In this document: positions 28,341 through 36,888 of the stretch, in pieces | Numbering within the stretch: position 1 is the first letter of the stretch | Layout: every line of letters starts with the position of its first letter | Virus record (IMG/VR): IMGVR_UViG_3300034111_001103 | Location: 62,001-126,000 of that record | Length of the DNA: 64,000 bases | Strand: one strand, 5' to 3' | Source: a virus | Notes under the pieces: generated by a model | The model's input: only the letters and a program-made list of their open reading frames with translations | Databases searched by the model: none | What the model was told of the DNA's origin: nothing | Program-made: the position numbers and the translations under genes

Positions 28341-28614
28341 ACATGATAAATACAGCCTTAAACAAGGAATAAGATTCTTAAAAACCACTGTAACAAACAA
28401 TTATGATGAATTACCAGAGTATTTTAAAGATGAAGAAGTTAAAAATAGTTGGGATTTATATGAAGGTATACCTTTAAAACTGTATCAAATGACTCAATCT
28501 AAAGATGAAGAAACTTTAGAATTAGCTATAGAATTATTAAGAAAAGCTGATATTAAATTTACATATAGAAAAAACCATTTTGGACCAAATAAAATAGAAT
28601 TATGGAACAATTAA
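28312..28614 (+). CDS. Small protein with SxDxETLELA motif
   Basis: A 100-residue protein. The middle has YQMTQSKDEETLELAIELL, which fits the motif shared with the proteins at 25694, 31246 and the four genes at 33158-34250. It ends IELWNN with the ATG of the next gene inside its last codons (TTATGGAACAATTAA), the same coupling design as the IELWI genes near 11 kb. Function unknown. Confidence 0.6.
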   Translation: MTMEKQFIIKHDKYSLKQGIRFLKTTVTNNYDELPEYFKDEEVKNSWDLYEGIPLKLYQMTQSKDEETLELAIELLRKADIKFTYRKNHFGPNKIELWNN

Positions 28615-30974
28615 AAATTAAAAATGATACTACAAAGCTACAACAACTTTTAGGATCTAAATTATATTCAGATAAATATAGTTTTATATCAGAAGCTTTA
28701 CAAAATAGTACTGATGCTATGCGTAAAATAGGTAAACAAGAAGAAAACTTTGATATAGGTATAAAACAAGTAGATTCTGATTTTTATTTTTATATAAGAG
28801 ATTATGGTTGTAGTTTTGATAGTATAGAAGAATTTAAAAGATTAGTAGGTACTCTTTTAGAGTCTAGTAAGACTCAAAGTAAAGATAGTACTGAAAATCA
28901 AGAGCTAGGAAAGTATGGGATAGGATCCATTAGTTTTAGTGCATATCAAAAAAGCTGTAATTATATAGTATATAAAAATGGGAAAGGGTTTAAAGCTAGA
29001 CTAGAAGAAGTTGAAAACAAAGGTTTATTTATAAAATGTGAAGATTATTTTGAAAGTGATGAGCCTCAAGGAGTTTACTTTGAATTAATAATTGATAAAT
29101 ATGATTTAACTACATTTTATGACAAACTAATAGAAAAATCTAAATATTTTCAAAATATTAGATTCAAATTTGATTTAAGTTTTATTAATTCTCAAAAATA
29201 TATAAAAGAAGAATTATTAGAAATTAACGACAAATTTGCAATATATAAGTCAGATGACTTTCAATTTAGTACTTTAAATCAAGATAAATACTTACATATT
29301 TGTTTAGATCAATATAGTTATCCTATTAAATGGGAAGAATTAGGTATAGATAAAATTTCAATGCCTATAGCATTAAGATTTAACTTAAATGATTTTGAAA
29401 CTAATCCTACAAGAGAAGTAATTACTATAGAAAAAGATTATAAGGATAAAGTATTAAATAAAATTAAAAAAGTAGCTGATTGGTTTTACAATAAATATAA
29501 TGAAGAAAATCCTGTAAAAGAATGTACTAATATGTTTAATTTTAGAGATTCTATAGATAACTTAAGAGATGTTATAAAAATAGGAGAAAATACTTTTTAT
29601 ATTAATAACTTAAAAGCACATACTGATATTATTTTAAATAAACCTGTTTATAAAGAATATTCTTATACAGATATTAATAATTTTAGTAATTTTATGTCAC
29701 AAACCTGGAGTATGCATTATACTTTAAAATATAGTCTAAAGCATAATGTGTTGGCGAGAAATGGTTTTAGTAGATATTCAGAAAATAATAATATTTTTAT
29801 GGGTAAATCTTTAAAAAGAGTAGAACAAGAATATTATAAATCTTTAGGAGAACTTTTTAAATTTTATAATAAATCTGAAGTAATTTATCATAAATTATAT
29901 GAAGAAATTATAGATGAAGTTGGAAATATTACTTATAAATCAAGAATATGTTTTTTAAATTATGTAGGTAAATCTATGGAGAAATATCTTGAAGATGAGG
30001 TTTTAAAAGCATATGTAGATACTGAATATGATAAATTTATGAAACTAAAGGAAGAATTTGAAACTTTATGTTTTAAAAATATTGAAATTCCTAAAGAATT
30101 CTTAGATAAAGCTAAAGTTGTAAAAGAGTCTAAACCTAAAGTAGTTAAAAACAATGACCAAATAATACTTAAATATCCTAGAAAACCACAAAAATGGATT
30201 AGTTGGAATGCAATTTGGGAAGATACAGCTGTAAATATATTAGATTTAAGAAAATTACCTAAGTTACATATCTATGGTTTAGAAAGTCAAAGAAGAAAAC
30301 TAGAATTTATATTTACAAATCTTAAAAACAGAATTAACAATTTAGAACTTATAATGGTATCAGAAAAAACAAAGAAAATGATAGAACAAGAAAATCCACA
30401 TAATTTTATTTATATAGAAGATTTAAAATCTAGATTAGATTTAATGAGTAAATATGTAACAGCTAATTATATCAGAATTAATTTAGAAAAACATAAAGAA
30501 GTAGTAAATCATACTAATATTAAAATCATAAAAGAACATATTTCTACTAAAATAGGAGATGATTTGTTACATTTAATGAATTTTTTACAAAAATATAATA
30601 ATGAAAAGTTATTTGAATATCCTTCTGAAGATCAAGTACATTTCTTAGAAGAAATCTTCAATCTTTTTAAAGATAATCCTAAATTATATCATCAAGAATA
30701 TATTGATTTATTCAATAGATTAGATAAAAACTTAGAAAAATTAGATTTTGTTCCTTTATTTACTCAACAATTGTATTATTTAGATAGACAAGATATGAAA
30801 TTAGATTATACAAGAGCACAAATTGCTTTAAAAACTATGAGAGATTTATGTAAATATAAACAATTAAGGATGGATTGGGGATATTATGTATTAGATAAAG
30901 TACAAGAAGTTATTACTCCAGTAGAAGAAGAATTAAAAATTGATATTTTAGAAGAAACAGAAAATTTTGCATAA
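28602..30974 (+). CDS. GHKL (Hsp90-like) ATPase, rIIA-like
   Basis: The 790-residue protein begins with a GHKL fold: N box SEALQNSTDAM (~29-39), G1 region FYIRDYGCSFD (~62-72), and G2 LGKYGIGSISFSAY (~102-115). The second domain has the NDFETNPTREVITI segment that recalls T4 rIIA and Hsp90/MutL linkers. The rest (330-790) is helical and unrecognised. T4 rIIA with rIIB protects phage from Rex-type exclusion; here no clear rIIB follows, though the 30974 gene is adjacent (ATGTTAG after overlapping ATAATG). It may control host membrane or chromatin. The GHKL call is firm, the rIIA relation is inference. Confidence 0.8.
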   Translation: MEQLKIKNDTTKLQQLLGSKLYSDKYSFISEALQNSTDAMRKIGKQEENFDIGIKQVDSDFYFYIRDYGCSFDSIEEFKRLVGTLLESSKTQSKDSTENQELGKYGIGSISFSAYQKSCNYIVYKNGKGFKARLEEVENKGLFIKCEDYFESDEPQGVYFELIIDKYDLTTFYDKLIEKSKYFQNIRFKFDLSFINSQKYIKEELLEINDKFAIYKSDDFQFSTLNQDKYLHICLDQYSYPIKWEELGIDKISMPIALRFNLNDFETNPTREVITIEKDYKDKVLNKIKKVADWFYNKYNEENPVKECTNMFNFRDSIDNLRDVIKIGENTFYINNLKAHTDIILNKPVYKEYSYTDINNFSNFMSQTWSMHYTLKYSLKHNVLARNGFSRYSENNNIFMGKSLKRVEQEYYKSLGELFKFYNKSEVIYHKLYEEIIDEVGNITYKSRICFLNYVGKSMEKYLEDEVLKAYVDTEYDKFMKLKEEFETLCFKNIEIPKEFLDKAKVVKESKPKVVKNNDQIILKYPRKPQKWISWNAIWEDTAVNILDLRKLPKLHIYGLESQRRKLEFIFTNLKNRINNLELIMVSEKTKKMIEQENPHNFIYIEDLKSRLDLMSKYVTANYIRINLEKHKEVVNHTNIKIIKEHISTKIGDDLLHLMNFLQKYNNEKLFEYPSEDQVHFLEEIFNLFKDNPKLYHQEYIDLFNRLDKNLEKLDFVPLFTQQLYYLDRQDMKLDYTRAQIALKTMRDLCKYKQLRMDWGYYVLDKVQEVITPVEEELKIDILEETENFA

Positions 30975-31249
30975 TGTTAGAAGAAAAAGAAGAAAAAGAA
31001 CCTATAAAAAATGAATTATTGGAGCAATTGATTAATTCTGAAATAGAAGAAAATAAAGAATTTGGGAGTCTACTTTTGAATTCTGAAAATATTCCTCAAG
31101 AAGAAAGAGAAGTCTATATAAATCAATTGCTTAAAAAATTCTTAAGTAGTAATAACTTAAATATATCTATACAAGTATTAGAAAATGTTATAAATGCAAG
31201 AAATAATTTAAACATTAATTATGCTAAAAACAAAATAAAGAAAATATGA
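30974..31249 (+). CDS. Small acidic helical protein
   Basis: A 91-residue acidic helical protein (LEEKEEKEPIKNELLEQLIN at its start, FLSSNNLNISIQVLENVINA towards the end). The tail resembles the SxDxET..LA motif of neighbours in spacing. Its ATG overlaps the stop of the GHKL gene by one base, so the two are co-translated and may work together. Confidence 0.6.
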   Translation: MLEEKEEKEPIKNELLEQLINSEIEENKEFGSLLLNSENIPQEEREVYINQLLKKFLSSNNLNISIQVLENVINARNNLNINYAKNKIKKI

Positions 31250-31887
31250 TAAAACAATATAAACCAGGAGATACTTTACTAAAAGTTGATTATGATAATA
31301 TAAAAAATAAACTAAACAATCTTCCAAAAAGTTCTACTTTAGAAGAAGGAAAAACTGTATATTTTAATAAAGCTGTACAAACTTCTAGAACAGAATTTAA
31401 AAAACAATATCCTACTAATAAAATAGTACATGATCTTTCAAAAGCTAATTATTATATAACTAATAGTTTACCTTATATAACTTATTATTTTGAAAATGGT
31501 TTACAAGTAGTTGCAACTCTTATAATATCTAATGATAGTTGGAGATCAAAAGAATCTTTAAATAATCTTAATTTAGCATGTATTTTAGCTAATACGCCAG
31601 AACTCAAATTTATTTTTCCAGAAAATATTAAATTTAAATCTTCTAATACTGATTTACCTGAAGAAATGATTGAAAGAATAACATTAATGTTAAAATCTTC
31701 AGATCAAGAAACATTTAATTTAGGTTGGACTATATTATGGGAATATGATCATAGTTTAAATAGAGATAAATTTTTAGTTATTTTAGCTAATTCTCATCCT
31801 ATGTCTTATTATAGGAGAAAAAAGTCTAGAATTATAGAACAAAAATTAAAAATATTAAAAACATTTTATCCAAATAAAAACTTTTAA
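31246..31887 (+). CDS. Hypothetical protein with SSDQETFNLG motif
   Basis: A 213-residue protein. Residues ~140-165 carry ITLMLKSSDQETFNLGWTIL, a relative of the motif in the 25694, 28312 and 33158-34250 genes. N-terminal parts are beta-rich (YITYYFENGLQVVATLIISN). It overlaps the previous gene by four bases. It is followed by the MoxR-type ATPase, suggesting a common unit. Confidence 0.6.
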   Translation: MIKQYKPGDTLLKVDYDNIKNKLNNLPKSSTLEEGKTVYFNKAVQTSRTEFKKQYPTNKIVHDLSKANYYITNSLPYITYYFENGLQVVATLIISNDSWRSKESLNNLNLACILANTPELKFIFPENIKFKSSNTDLPEEMIERITLMLKSSDQETFNLGWTILWEYDHSLNRDKFLVILANSHPMSYYRRKKSRIIEQKLKILKTFYPNKNF

Positions 31888-31897
31888 ATAAAAAAAT

Positions 31898-33094
31898 ATG
31901 ATAAATACAGAATTAAAACCTTCAGAAGTAGTAGAATTATTAAAATATGTAATTCCTCAAAACATAAAATTAGCAGAAAAAGGACATCATCCAGTTGCTT
32001 ATAATATAATAGGAGAACCTGGTATTTCTAAATCAGCTGTAGTAGATCAAACAGCTAGAGAATTAAACACTCATCATTATATATCATTAAATCTTTCAAT
32101 GGCTGAAGTAGGTGATTTAATTGGATTTCCTATAACACAATACAAAGTTTGTAAAAATGAAGAATGTTTGTGGATAGGAGATAAATTATTAAATGATTAT
32201 ATTTTACAAGGTTATCATGCTAATGGAGAAAGTAGAATGAGTTATGCTAAACCTGAATGGTTAGTTGGAAAAGAAGATAAACCTGTAATATTAAATTTAG
32301 ATGATTTTTCCAGATGCTCTCCTATGATGATGAATGCTTGTATGCAATTAATTGTAGCTCAAGAAACAATTTCTTGGACATTACCAAAAGGTAGTACTGT
32401 AATTTGTACTTCTAATCCTGATGATGGGGATGAAAGTTTTTCAGTTACAACAATGGATGAAGCTCAAAAAACTCGCTATATCCCTATAAGAATGAAAGCT
32501 AGTGTAGAAGATTGGGCATTAAACTTTGCAGAAAAAGCTGAAATAGGAAGTCCTTTTATAAATTTTCTTTTAAAAAATCCTGAAATAATAGAAGGGTCTA
32601 ATGTAGATGCTGATGGTAATCATTGTAAAAAAGGAAATTTAAGAATTTGGACTAAATTTTTCCAAGCTTCAGAAGGATTATGTAATAATTTATCTGATAA
32701 TTGGAAGATAGTCTTTAATTTAGGACAAAATGCTGTTCCTCAAGAACATCTATTAATGTTAAATAAGTTCATAGAAGATAAATTAGACAAATTATCTACT
32801 CCAGAACAATTATTAAAGATGAAACCAGAAGATGCTTTAAAAGACTTAAAAACTTGTATTGGTGAAGGTTCTAAGAAAAGAATAGATATTTCTTCCATAA
32901 TGAGTAGAAGAGTTATGAATTATGTGTTAGTAAACCATAAAAATTTCACTAAAGATATGATAAATAATTATGCTGAAATTATGGAATCTGAATATATGAG
33001 TCCTGATCTTGTTTTACTTTCAGTTAAGAAAACTACTAAGTTATTTCCAGAGTTGATCAAGCGAGAAAAATTAATTAAAATATTAACTACTTAA
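31898..33094 (+). CDS. MoxR-type AAA+ ATPase
   Basis: The 398-residue protein has Walker A YNIIGEPGISKSAVVDQ (~34-50), Walker B PVILNLDDFSR (~128-138), sensor 1 STVICTSNPDDGD (~166-178) and an arginine-finger region (QKTRYIPIRM). It then has a helical lid with DALKDLKTC. This pattern is that of MoxR ATPases, which remodel protein complexes with VWA-domain partners. A metallopeptidase-VWA protein (34240, split by an intron) follows in the same unit, exactly the usual partner. It probably works on a phage or host protein complex with it. Four small paralogs lie in between. Confidence 0.85.
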   Translation: MINTELKPSEVVELLKYVIPQNIKLAEKGHHPVAYNIIGEPGISKSAVVDQTARELNTHHYISLNLSMAEVGDLIGFPITQYKVCKNEECLWIGDKLLNDYILQGYHANGESRMSYAKPEWLVGKEDKPVILNLDDFSRCSPMMMNACMQLIVAQETISWTLPKGSTVICTSNPDDGDESFSVTTMDEAQKTRYIPIRMKASVEDWALNFAEKAEIGSPFINFLLKNPEIIEGSNVDADGNHCKKGNLRIWTKFFQASEGLCNNLSDNWKIVFNLGQNAVPQEHLLMLNKFIEDKLDKLSTPEQLLKMKPEDALKDLKTCIGEGSKKRIDISSIMSRRVMNYVLVNHKNFTKDMINNYAEIMESEYMSPDLVLLSVKKTTKLFPELIKREKLIKILTT

Positions 33095-33108
33095 TAATAA
33101 TAATAATA

Positions 33109-33146
33109 AAAGTGGTATATTTGTAAAAGAGTATACCACTTTTTAA
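33109..33146 (+). terminator. Terminator with an embedded -7 promoter box
   Basis: AAAGTGGTATA (33109-33119) pairs perfectly with TATACCACTTT (33132-33142), followed by TTT. The 5' strand and loop contain TATATTTG (33116-33123), the Bacteroidota -7 consensus. No TTTG lies 18-21 bases upstream, so a promoter role is uncertain. It separates the ATPase gene from the paralog series. Confidence 0.65.
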
Positions 33147-33157
33147 ATTTTATAATT

Positions 33158-33451
33158 ATGATAGAAGAAAAATGGGCACAAGAATTTCAATATTTATATT
33201 CAGATGATACAGAAATAGTTTGTTTATATTTAAATATAATTTATGAAAAATATGGTAAAGATGTTTTAATAGACTATTTTAAAGCAAAAGAAGATATGGA
33301 TAGGTTATTTTATGCTTATGGTGATCCTACAACTAATACTTTAATAGCAATATCAACAAATTTTAAACCTACTTTTTATTTTTTATTTGAAAATAATAGA
33401 TTTATTTCTAGATCTGAACAATTGAAAAATAATAAAAATCTTATAATATGA
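33158..33451 (+). CDS. Tandem paralog 1 (DDTEI-LYL-IIY family)
   Basis: A 97-residue protein whose residues ~9-32 read LYSDDTEIVCLYLNIIYEKY. Three more genes follow with the same landmark. C-terminal parts differ. The 'S-D-D-x-E-I-x-x-L-Y' helix is the shared element and resembles the SxDxETxxLA helix in other proteins here. Function unknown; duplicates in tandem suggest dosage or fast divergence. Confidence 0.65.
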   Translation: MIEEKWAQEFQYLYSDDTEIVCLYLNIIYEKYGKDVLIDYFKAKEDMDRLFYAYGDPTTNTLIAISTNFKPTFYFLFENNRFISRSEQLKNNKNLII

Positions 33452-33696
33452 CATTAAAAAAAGCATTAGAAGGGGATGATTTAGATATTATAAATCTTTA
33501 TTTACAAATAGTATATCAAAATGAAGGTTTAGGAGCTGTTACTAAAGCTTTTGAAGGAACAAAAAAGTATTCATTTTATGAGTTAAATGGTATACTTACT
33601 TTATTAAGATGTAATGCTTTTTATGAAAATATGTGGTTAAAAGATCCAACTAAATCCATTTTAATAGAACTTAATAATAATGATGACAATGATTAA
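33448..33696 (+). CDS. Tandem paralog 2
   Basis: An 82-residue protein with LEGDDLDIINLYLQIVYQNE at residues ~6-25, matching the landmark of the previous gene. It overlaps that gene by four bases and the next by 17. Function unknown. Confidence 0.65.
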   Translation: MTLKKALEGDDLDIINLYLQIVYQNEGLGAVTKAFEGTKKYSFYELNGILTLLRCNAFYENMWLKDPTKSILIELNNNDDND

Positions 33697-33946
33697 AGAA
33701 TTACAAAATCTATTTAAATTTGTAAAATCTAAAGATAGAGAAATATCAGAATTATATTTAAAATTAGTATTAGATAAGTATAAAATTGATATAGTTGAAG
33801 ATTATGTTTTTAGATATGAACCTAATATTATAATAACAAACCATTTAATACCTCAAGTAAAATCTATTACTATAAGATTATTTGCTACCCCAAATTATTA
33901 TTATGAATATGATACGAAGATAAAAGAATTTTTAAATTCTCGTTAA
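33680..33946 (+). CDS. Tandem paralog 3
   Basis: An 88-residue protein with FVKSKDREISELYLKLVLDK at residues ~12-31. The landmark helix is more divergent than in its neighbours, with Lys in place of the first Asp. The start at 33680 overlaps the previous gene; a second ATG in frame (at 33686) is also possible. Function unknown. Confidence 0.6.
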   Translation: MMTMIKELQNLFKFVKSKDREISELYLKLVLDKYKIDIVEDYVFRYEPNIIITNHLIPQVKSITIRLFATPNYYYEYDTKIKEFLNSR

Positions 33947-33959
33947 ACCCTTTAAAGAA

Positions 33960-34250
33960 ATGAAAAAAGAAGATTACTTAGAAAGTGATGATATAGAAAT
34001 AGCTACTTTATATGCTAATATTATATATCAAGAAAAAGGGTTAATAAATTTACAAAAACTATTACATGATAAAAATAAATATATAGTGAATGTTGAAAAA
34101 CTTAATATTACTGGTAAAGTAAAATTAGTTGTAATATGGCAAAATATAGTAAGTAAAATAATAATAGACCAAACTGAAAAACAACTAAAATATACTACTA
34201 AAGAATTTAATGATTTAATATTAAAAACAATAATTAAAAATGGAATATAA
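33960..34250 (+). CDS. Tandem paralog 4
   Basis: A 96-residue protein with YLESDDIEIATLYANIIYQE at residues ~5-24, a close match to paralog 1. It overlaps the metallopeptidase-VWA gene by 11 bases, so the small paralog and that gene are translationally coupled and may act together. Function unknown. Confidence 0.65.
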   Translation: MKKEDYLESDDIEIATLYANIIYQEKGLINLQKLLHDKNKYIVNVEKLNITGKVKLVVIWQNIVSKIIIDQTEKQLKYTTKEFNDLILKTIIKNGI

Positions 34251-35151
34251 AAAACAAGAAAAAGAATTACAAAATATAATATTTACTATTATAAATAATT
34301 CTAAATTAGTATTTTTTGGATTATTTTTAACTGAAGTTGGTAAGTTTTTTGATAAAAGAATACAAACAGCATGTTTAGCCAAACATCCAAATGCTAAAAT
34401 ACCTGTAATGTTATTTAATCCTGATTTTTGGGATACATTAACTGAAAAACAAAGAATATTCTTAGTTTTACATGAAACAGACCACTTAATTTCTCAGGCT
34501 TTCTTATTCTGTAAAGAATTTGGATTAGAACATCCTTTAGATAATATAGCTTTAGATCTTACTATCAATTCTAGATTAGTAAACAATTATCAAAATGAAT
34601 TAGAATTTATAGAAGGAGGAATGCTACCTAAGATTTTTCCTGAATTAAAGTTAGAAGAAGAAAAAGATAGTCTTTATTATTATAATAAGCTTAAAGAAGC
34701 TAAAGACAATAAGCAAAAATCTAAAGAGAAAGGAGAAGATAGTCAAGCAGGTGAACCTGGCAATGGTAATGGTACTTCTGGAGATAAAAACTTAGATGAT
34801 TTGTTAGATAATCAAGAAAAAATAGATAATCACTCCCAATGGTCAGAGCTTACAGAAGGTATGTCAGACCTAGAAAAAGAAGTTCTTAAAAGAGATATTA
34901 TGAGTAGATTAGATAAAATATCTGAAGAAGTAACTAAGCAAAATGGTACTATACCAAAACATTTAAAAGGACAACTAAACAAAATAACTAAAATAAAAGA
35001 AGTAGTTAATTGGAAATCTTTATTTAGAAAGTTTATTGGTTCTACTATATCTTCTGAAATACTATCAAATAGAAAAAGACCTAGTAAAAGATTTGAAGAA
35101 AATCCTTCTACTAAACATAAATTTAAAGTAAGAGGTGTATTTTTATCTGAT
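34240..35151 (+). CDS. Metallopeptidase-VWA protein, exon 1
   Basis: The 304-residue N-terminal part (before the intron) has FLVLHETDHLISQAF (~75-89) with the HExxH zinc motif of the DUF2201 putative metallopeptidase domain. An acidic and Gly/Ser-rich linker (~155-185) and a helical part with NWKSLFRKFIGSTI follow. It ends in VRGVFLSD, where the VWA domain begins. The last Asp (35149-35151) is the first residue of the MIDAS motif. The family pairs with MoxR ATPases, as here. After splicing, the frame continues without a break into exon 2 at 36523. Without splicing, translation stops at the TAA right after the junction. Confidence 0.85.
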
Positions 35152-36522
35152 TAAAAATTGGCATGGTTTTTGTGTTTTATATGTGGAACTATTTCTCATT
35201 AAGACTAACAAAAATTAAAAATGATTAAAAAAAAAATATGGACAAAAGAAGAAGAAGAACTTCTTAAAAAATTGATAATTGATAAAAAAACAACTGTTAA
35301 ACAATTAGAAAGTATTTTTAGCACTTTAAAATCAAACATTTATAGTAAAATAAAAAGATTAAATTTATCTTTTACAGATTATTCTTTATTAAAAAATAAA
35401 AATTATCTTATAAAAGATGATATTATAACTGATTATAAAAATGGTTTAAATTGCTATCAAATAGCTAAAAAATACAAGACAACAAACACTTCTGTTGCAA
35501 AAATATTAAAATTAAATAATATTAAAATCATACCTTATCATTTAAAAAGTGCTAAAAAATATGATTTTAATGAAAACTATTTTGATTTAATAGACACAAA
35601 AGAAAAAGCTTATTGGCTTGGATTAATATATGCTGACGGAAATATATCAAAAAATTCTTTAAGAATATCTTTAAAAATATCAGATATTGATATTTTAAAA
35701 AAATTTAAAGATTGTATAGAATACACAGGAGATATAAAAATAAGTCGGAAAAAAGATAACATTATTTATGGTAAAAATTGCAATTTTGAAGATACTGCAA
35801 CTATAAATATTTACTCAAAGCATATTTTTAATACAATACAAAAGTGGGGAGTTGTTCCTAACAAAACACATTTATTAACTTTTCCAAGTTTTTTAAAAAA
35901 AGAATTAATTAAAAGTTTTATGTTAGGATATTTTGATGGAGATGGTGGAGTGAGTTTAACAAAAAGAACAGGTGAAATTAACATTAGTATTATAGGAACG
36001 GAAATATTTATTTTAGAATATCAAAACATATTAATAAAAGAGTTAGATTTTAAAAAAACTAAACTATATGAAAGATATCCTGAAAGAAATACAAATACTA
36101 GAAATTTTAATTACGGTGGAAATAAACAATTATCAAGATTTATAGAATGGTTATATAAAGATGAACCATTATTTTTGTCCAGAAAATACAATAAATTAAT
36201 CAACAATGTCAAGAGTCCTGTAAAAAAGTAATTTTTTATAAGTATGTAGTGAATTGACTGGAAACCCCTTAGAGCTTTGTACACTCTCACAAACAGTAAT
36301 GTTTTGTGTATAGTAAAAGAGACAAAGATTGGGCAATCAGCAGCCAAGTATCCTAATTAAAGGATAAAGGTTCAACGACTATTCCAGTGATGGAAGTACA
36401 CTCAAGTGAGTGGAAGTGCTACACACCCTTATGAAAGGGTGATGATATAGTCTAATCTTATAGGAAACTATAAGCAGTTTAATAAACGAATATAAATTAA
36501 CGACTTATATTGAATACAAATG
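35152..36522 (+). mobile_element. Group I intron in the VWA gene
   Basis: The 1371-base intron begins right after a T (GAT) and ends in G before TCAAGT. Splicing joins GAT to TCA-AGT-GGT-TCA, restoring D-S-S-G-S, the MIDAS D-x-S-x-S. The core lies after the nuclease gene: GAATTGACTGGAAACC (~36250), AATCAGCAGCCAAG, GACTA (36377-36381) pairing with TAGTC (36448-36452) as P7, and CTTATAG/CTATAAG capped by GAAA (36457-36474). The 5' guide pairing is less clear than in the tmRNA intron. The TGATGATATAGTCTAATCT segment is identical to that intron's, so the two share a recent ancestor. Confidence 0.88.
35221..36231 (+). CDS. LAGLIDADG homing endonuclease in the VWA intron
   Basis: The 336-residue protein has N-terminal helix-turn-helix segments (WTKEEEELLKKLIIDKKTTV, and ITDYKNGLNCYQIAKKY). 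It then has two LAGLIDADG motifs: AYWLGLIYADGNI (~129-141) and SFMLGYFDGDGGV (~233-245). The acidic catalytic residues are present in both, so it should act as a monomeric nuclease cutting intronless VWA genes. It lies near the 5' end of the intron in the same direction, upstream of the ribozyme core. The nuclease differs in family and place from that in the tmRNA intron. Confidence 0.92.
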   Translation: MIKKKIWTKEEEELLKKLIIDKKTTVKQLESIFSTLKSNIYSKIKRLNLSFTDYSLLKNKNYLIKDDIITDYKNGLNCYQIAKKYKTTNTSVAKILKLNNIKIIPYHLKSAKKYDFNENYFDLIDTKEKAYWLGLIYADGNISKNSLRISLKISDIDILKKFKDCIEYTGDIKISRKKDNIIYGKNCNFEDTATINIYSKHIFNTIQKWGVVPNKTHLLTFPSFLKKELIKSFMLGYFDGDGGVSLTKRTGEINISIIGTEIFILEYQNILIKELDFKKTKLYERYPERNTNTRNFNYGGNKQLSRFIEWLYKDEPLFLSRKYNKLINNVKSPVKK

Positions 36523-36888
36523 TCAAGTGGTTCAGTTAGTAATCAAGATTTAGAAAGATGTAATGCTGAATTATATAATGTTTGGAAAGCTGGAGGAAAT
36601 ATAGATTATGCTAGTTGGGATGCAGAAGTAGAACCTACTAAAAAATATGATGGTAAATTAGAAATTACAAGAACTAAATGTGGTGGCACAGATTTAAATT
36701 GTGCTTTAATAGAGACAAACAACAATTATAGACAAAAAGGTTGGAATTTTGCTATTATAACAACTGATGGATATATACCTGCTATTACTGTAAAAACTAA
36801 AATTCCTACTATGATTATTATAACTGAAGGAGGTTCCACAAGTTTTAATAATCCTTATAATTATAAAATAGTTAAAATTAATAAATAA
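36523..36888 (+). CDS. Metallopeptidase-VWA protein, exon 2
   Basis: Exon 2 encodes 121 residues after the junction: SSGSVSNQDLERCNAELYNV continues the MIDAS, with RTKCGGTDLNCALI carrying the second Thr of the metal site and FAIITTDGYIPAI the third region. A VWA domain is complete only when both exons are joined. It binds a divalent metal and a partner ligand. Its stop is directly followed by the next gene (TAATGG). Confidence 0.85.
   Translation, partial: SSGSVSNQDLERCNAELYNVWKAGGNIDYASWDAEVEPTKKYDGKLEITRTKCGGTDLNCALIETNNNYRQKGWNFAIITTDGYIPAITVKTKIPTMIIITEGGSTSFNNPYNYKIVKINK

Noticed and set aside
36232-36522. Leftward frame within the second intron
   Set aside because: A leftward frame (36111-36347) overlaps the ribozyme core and the LAGLIDADG gene end. 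Unlike the HNH gene in the first intron, it has no nuclease motif and no plausible start context.
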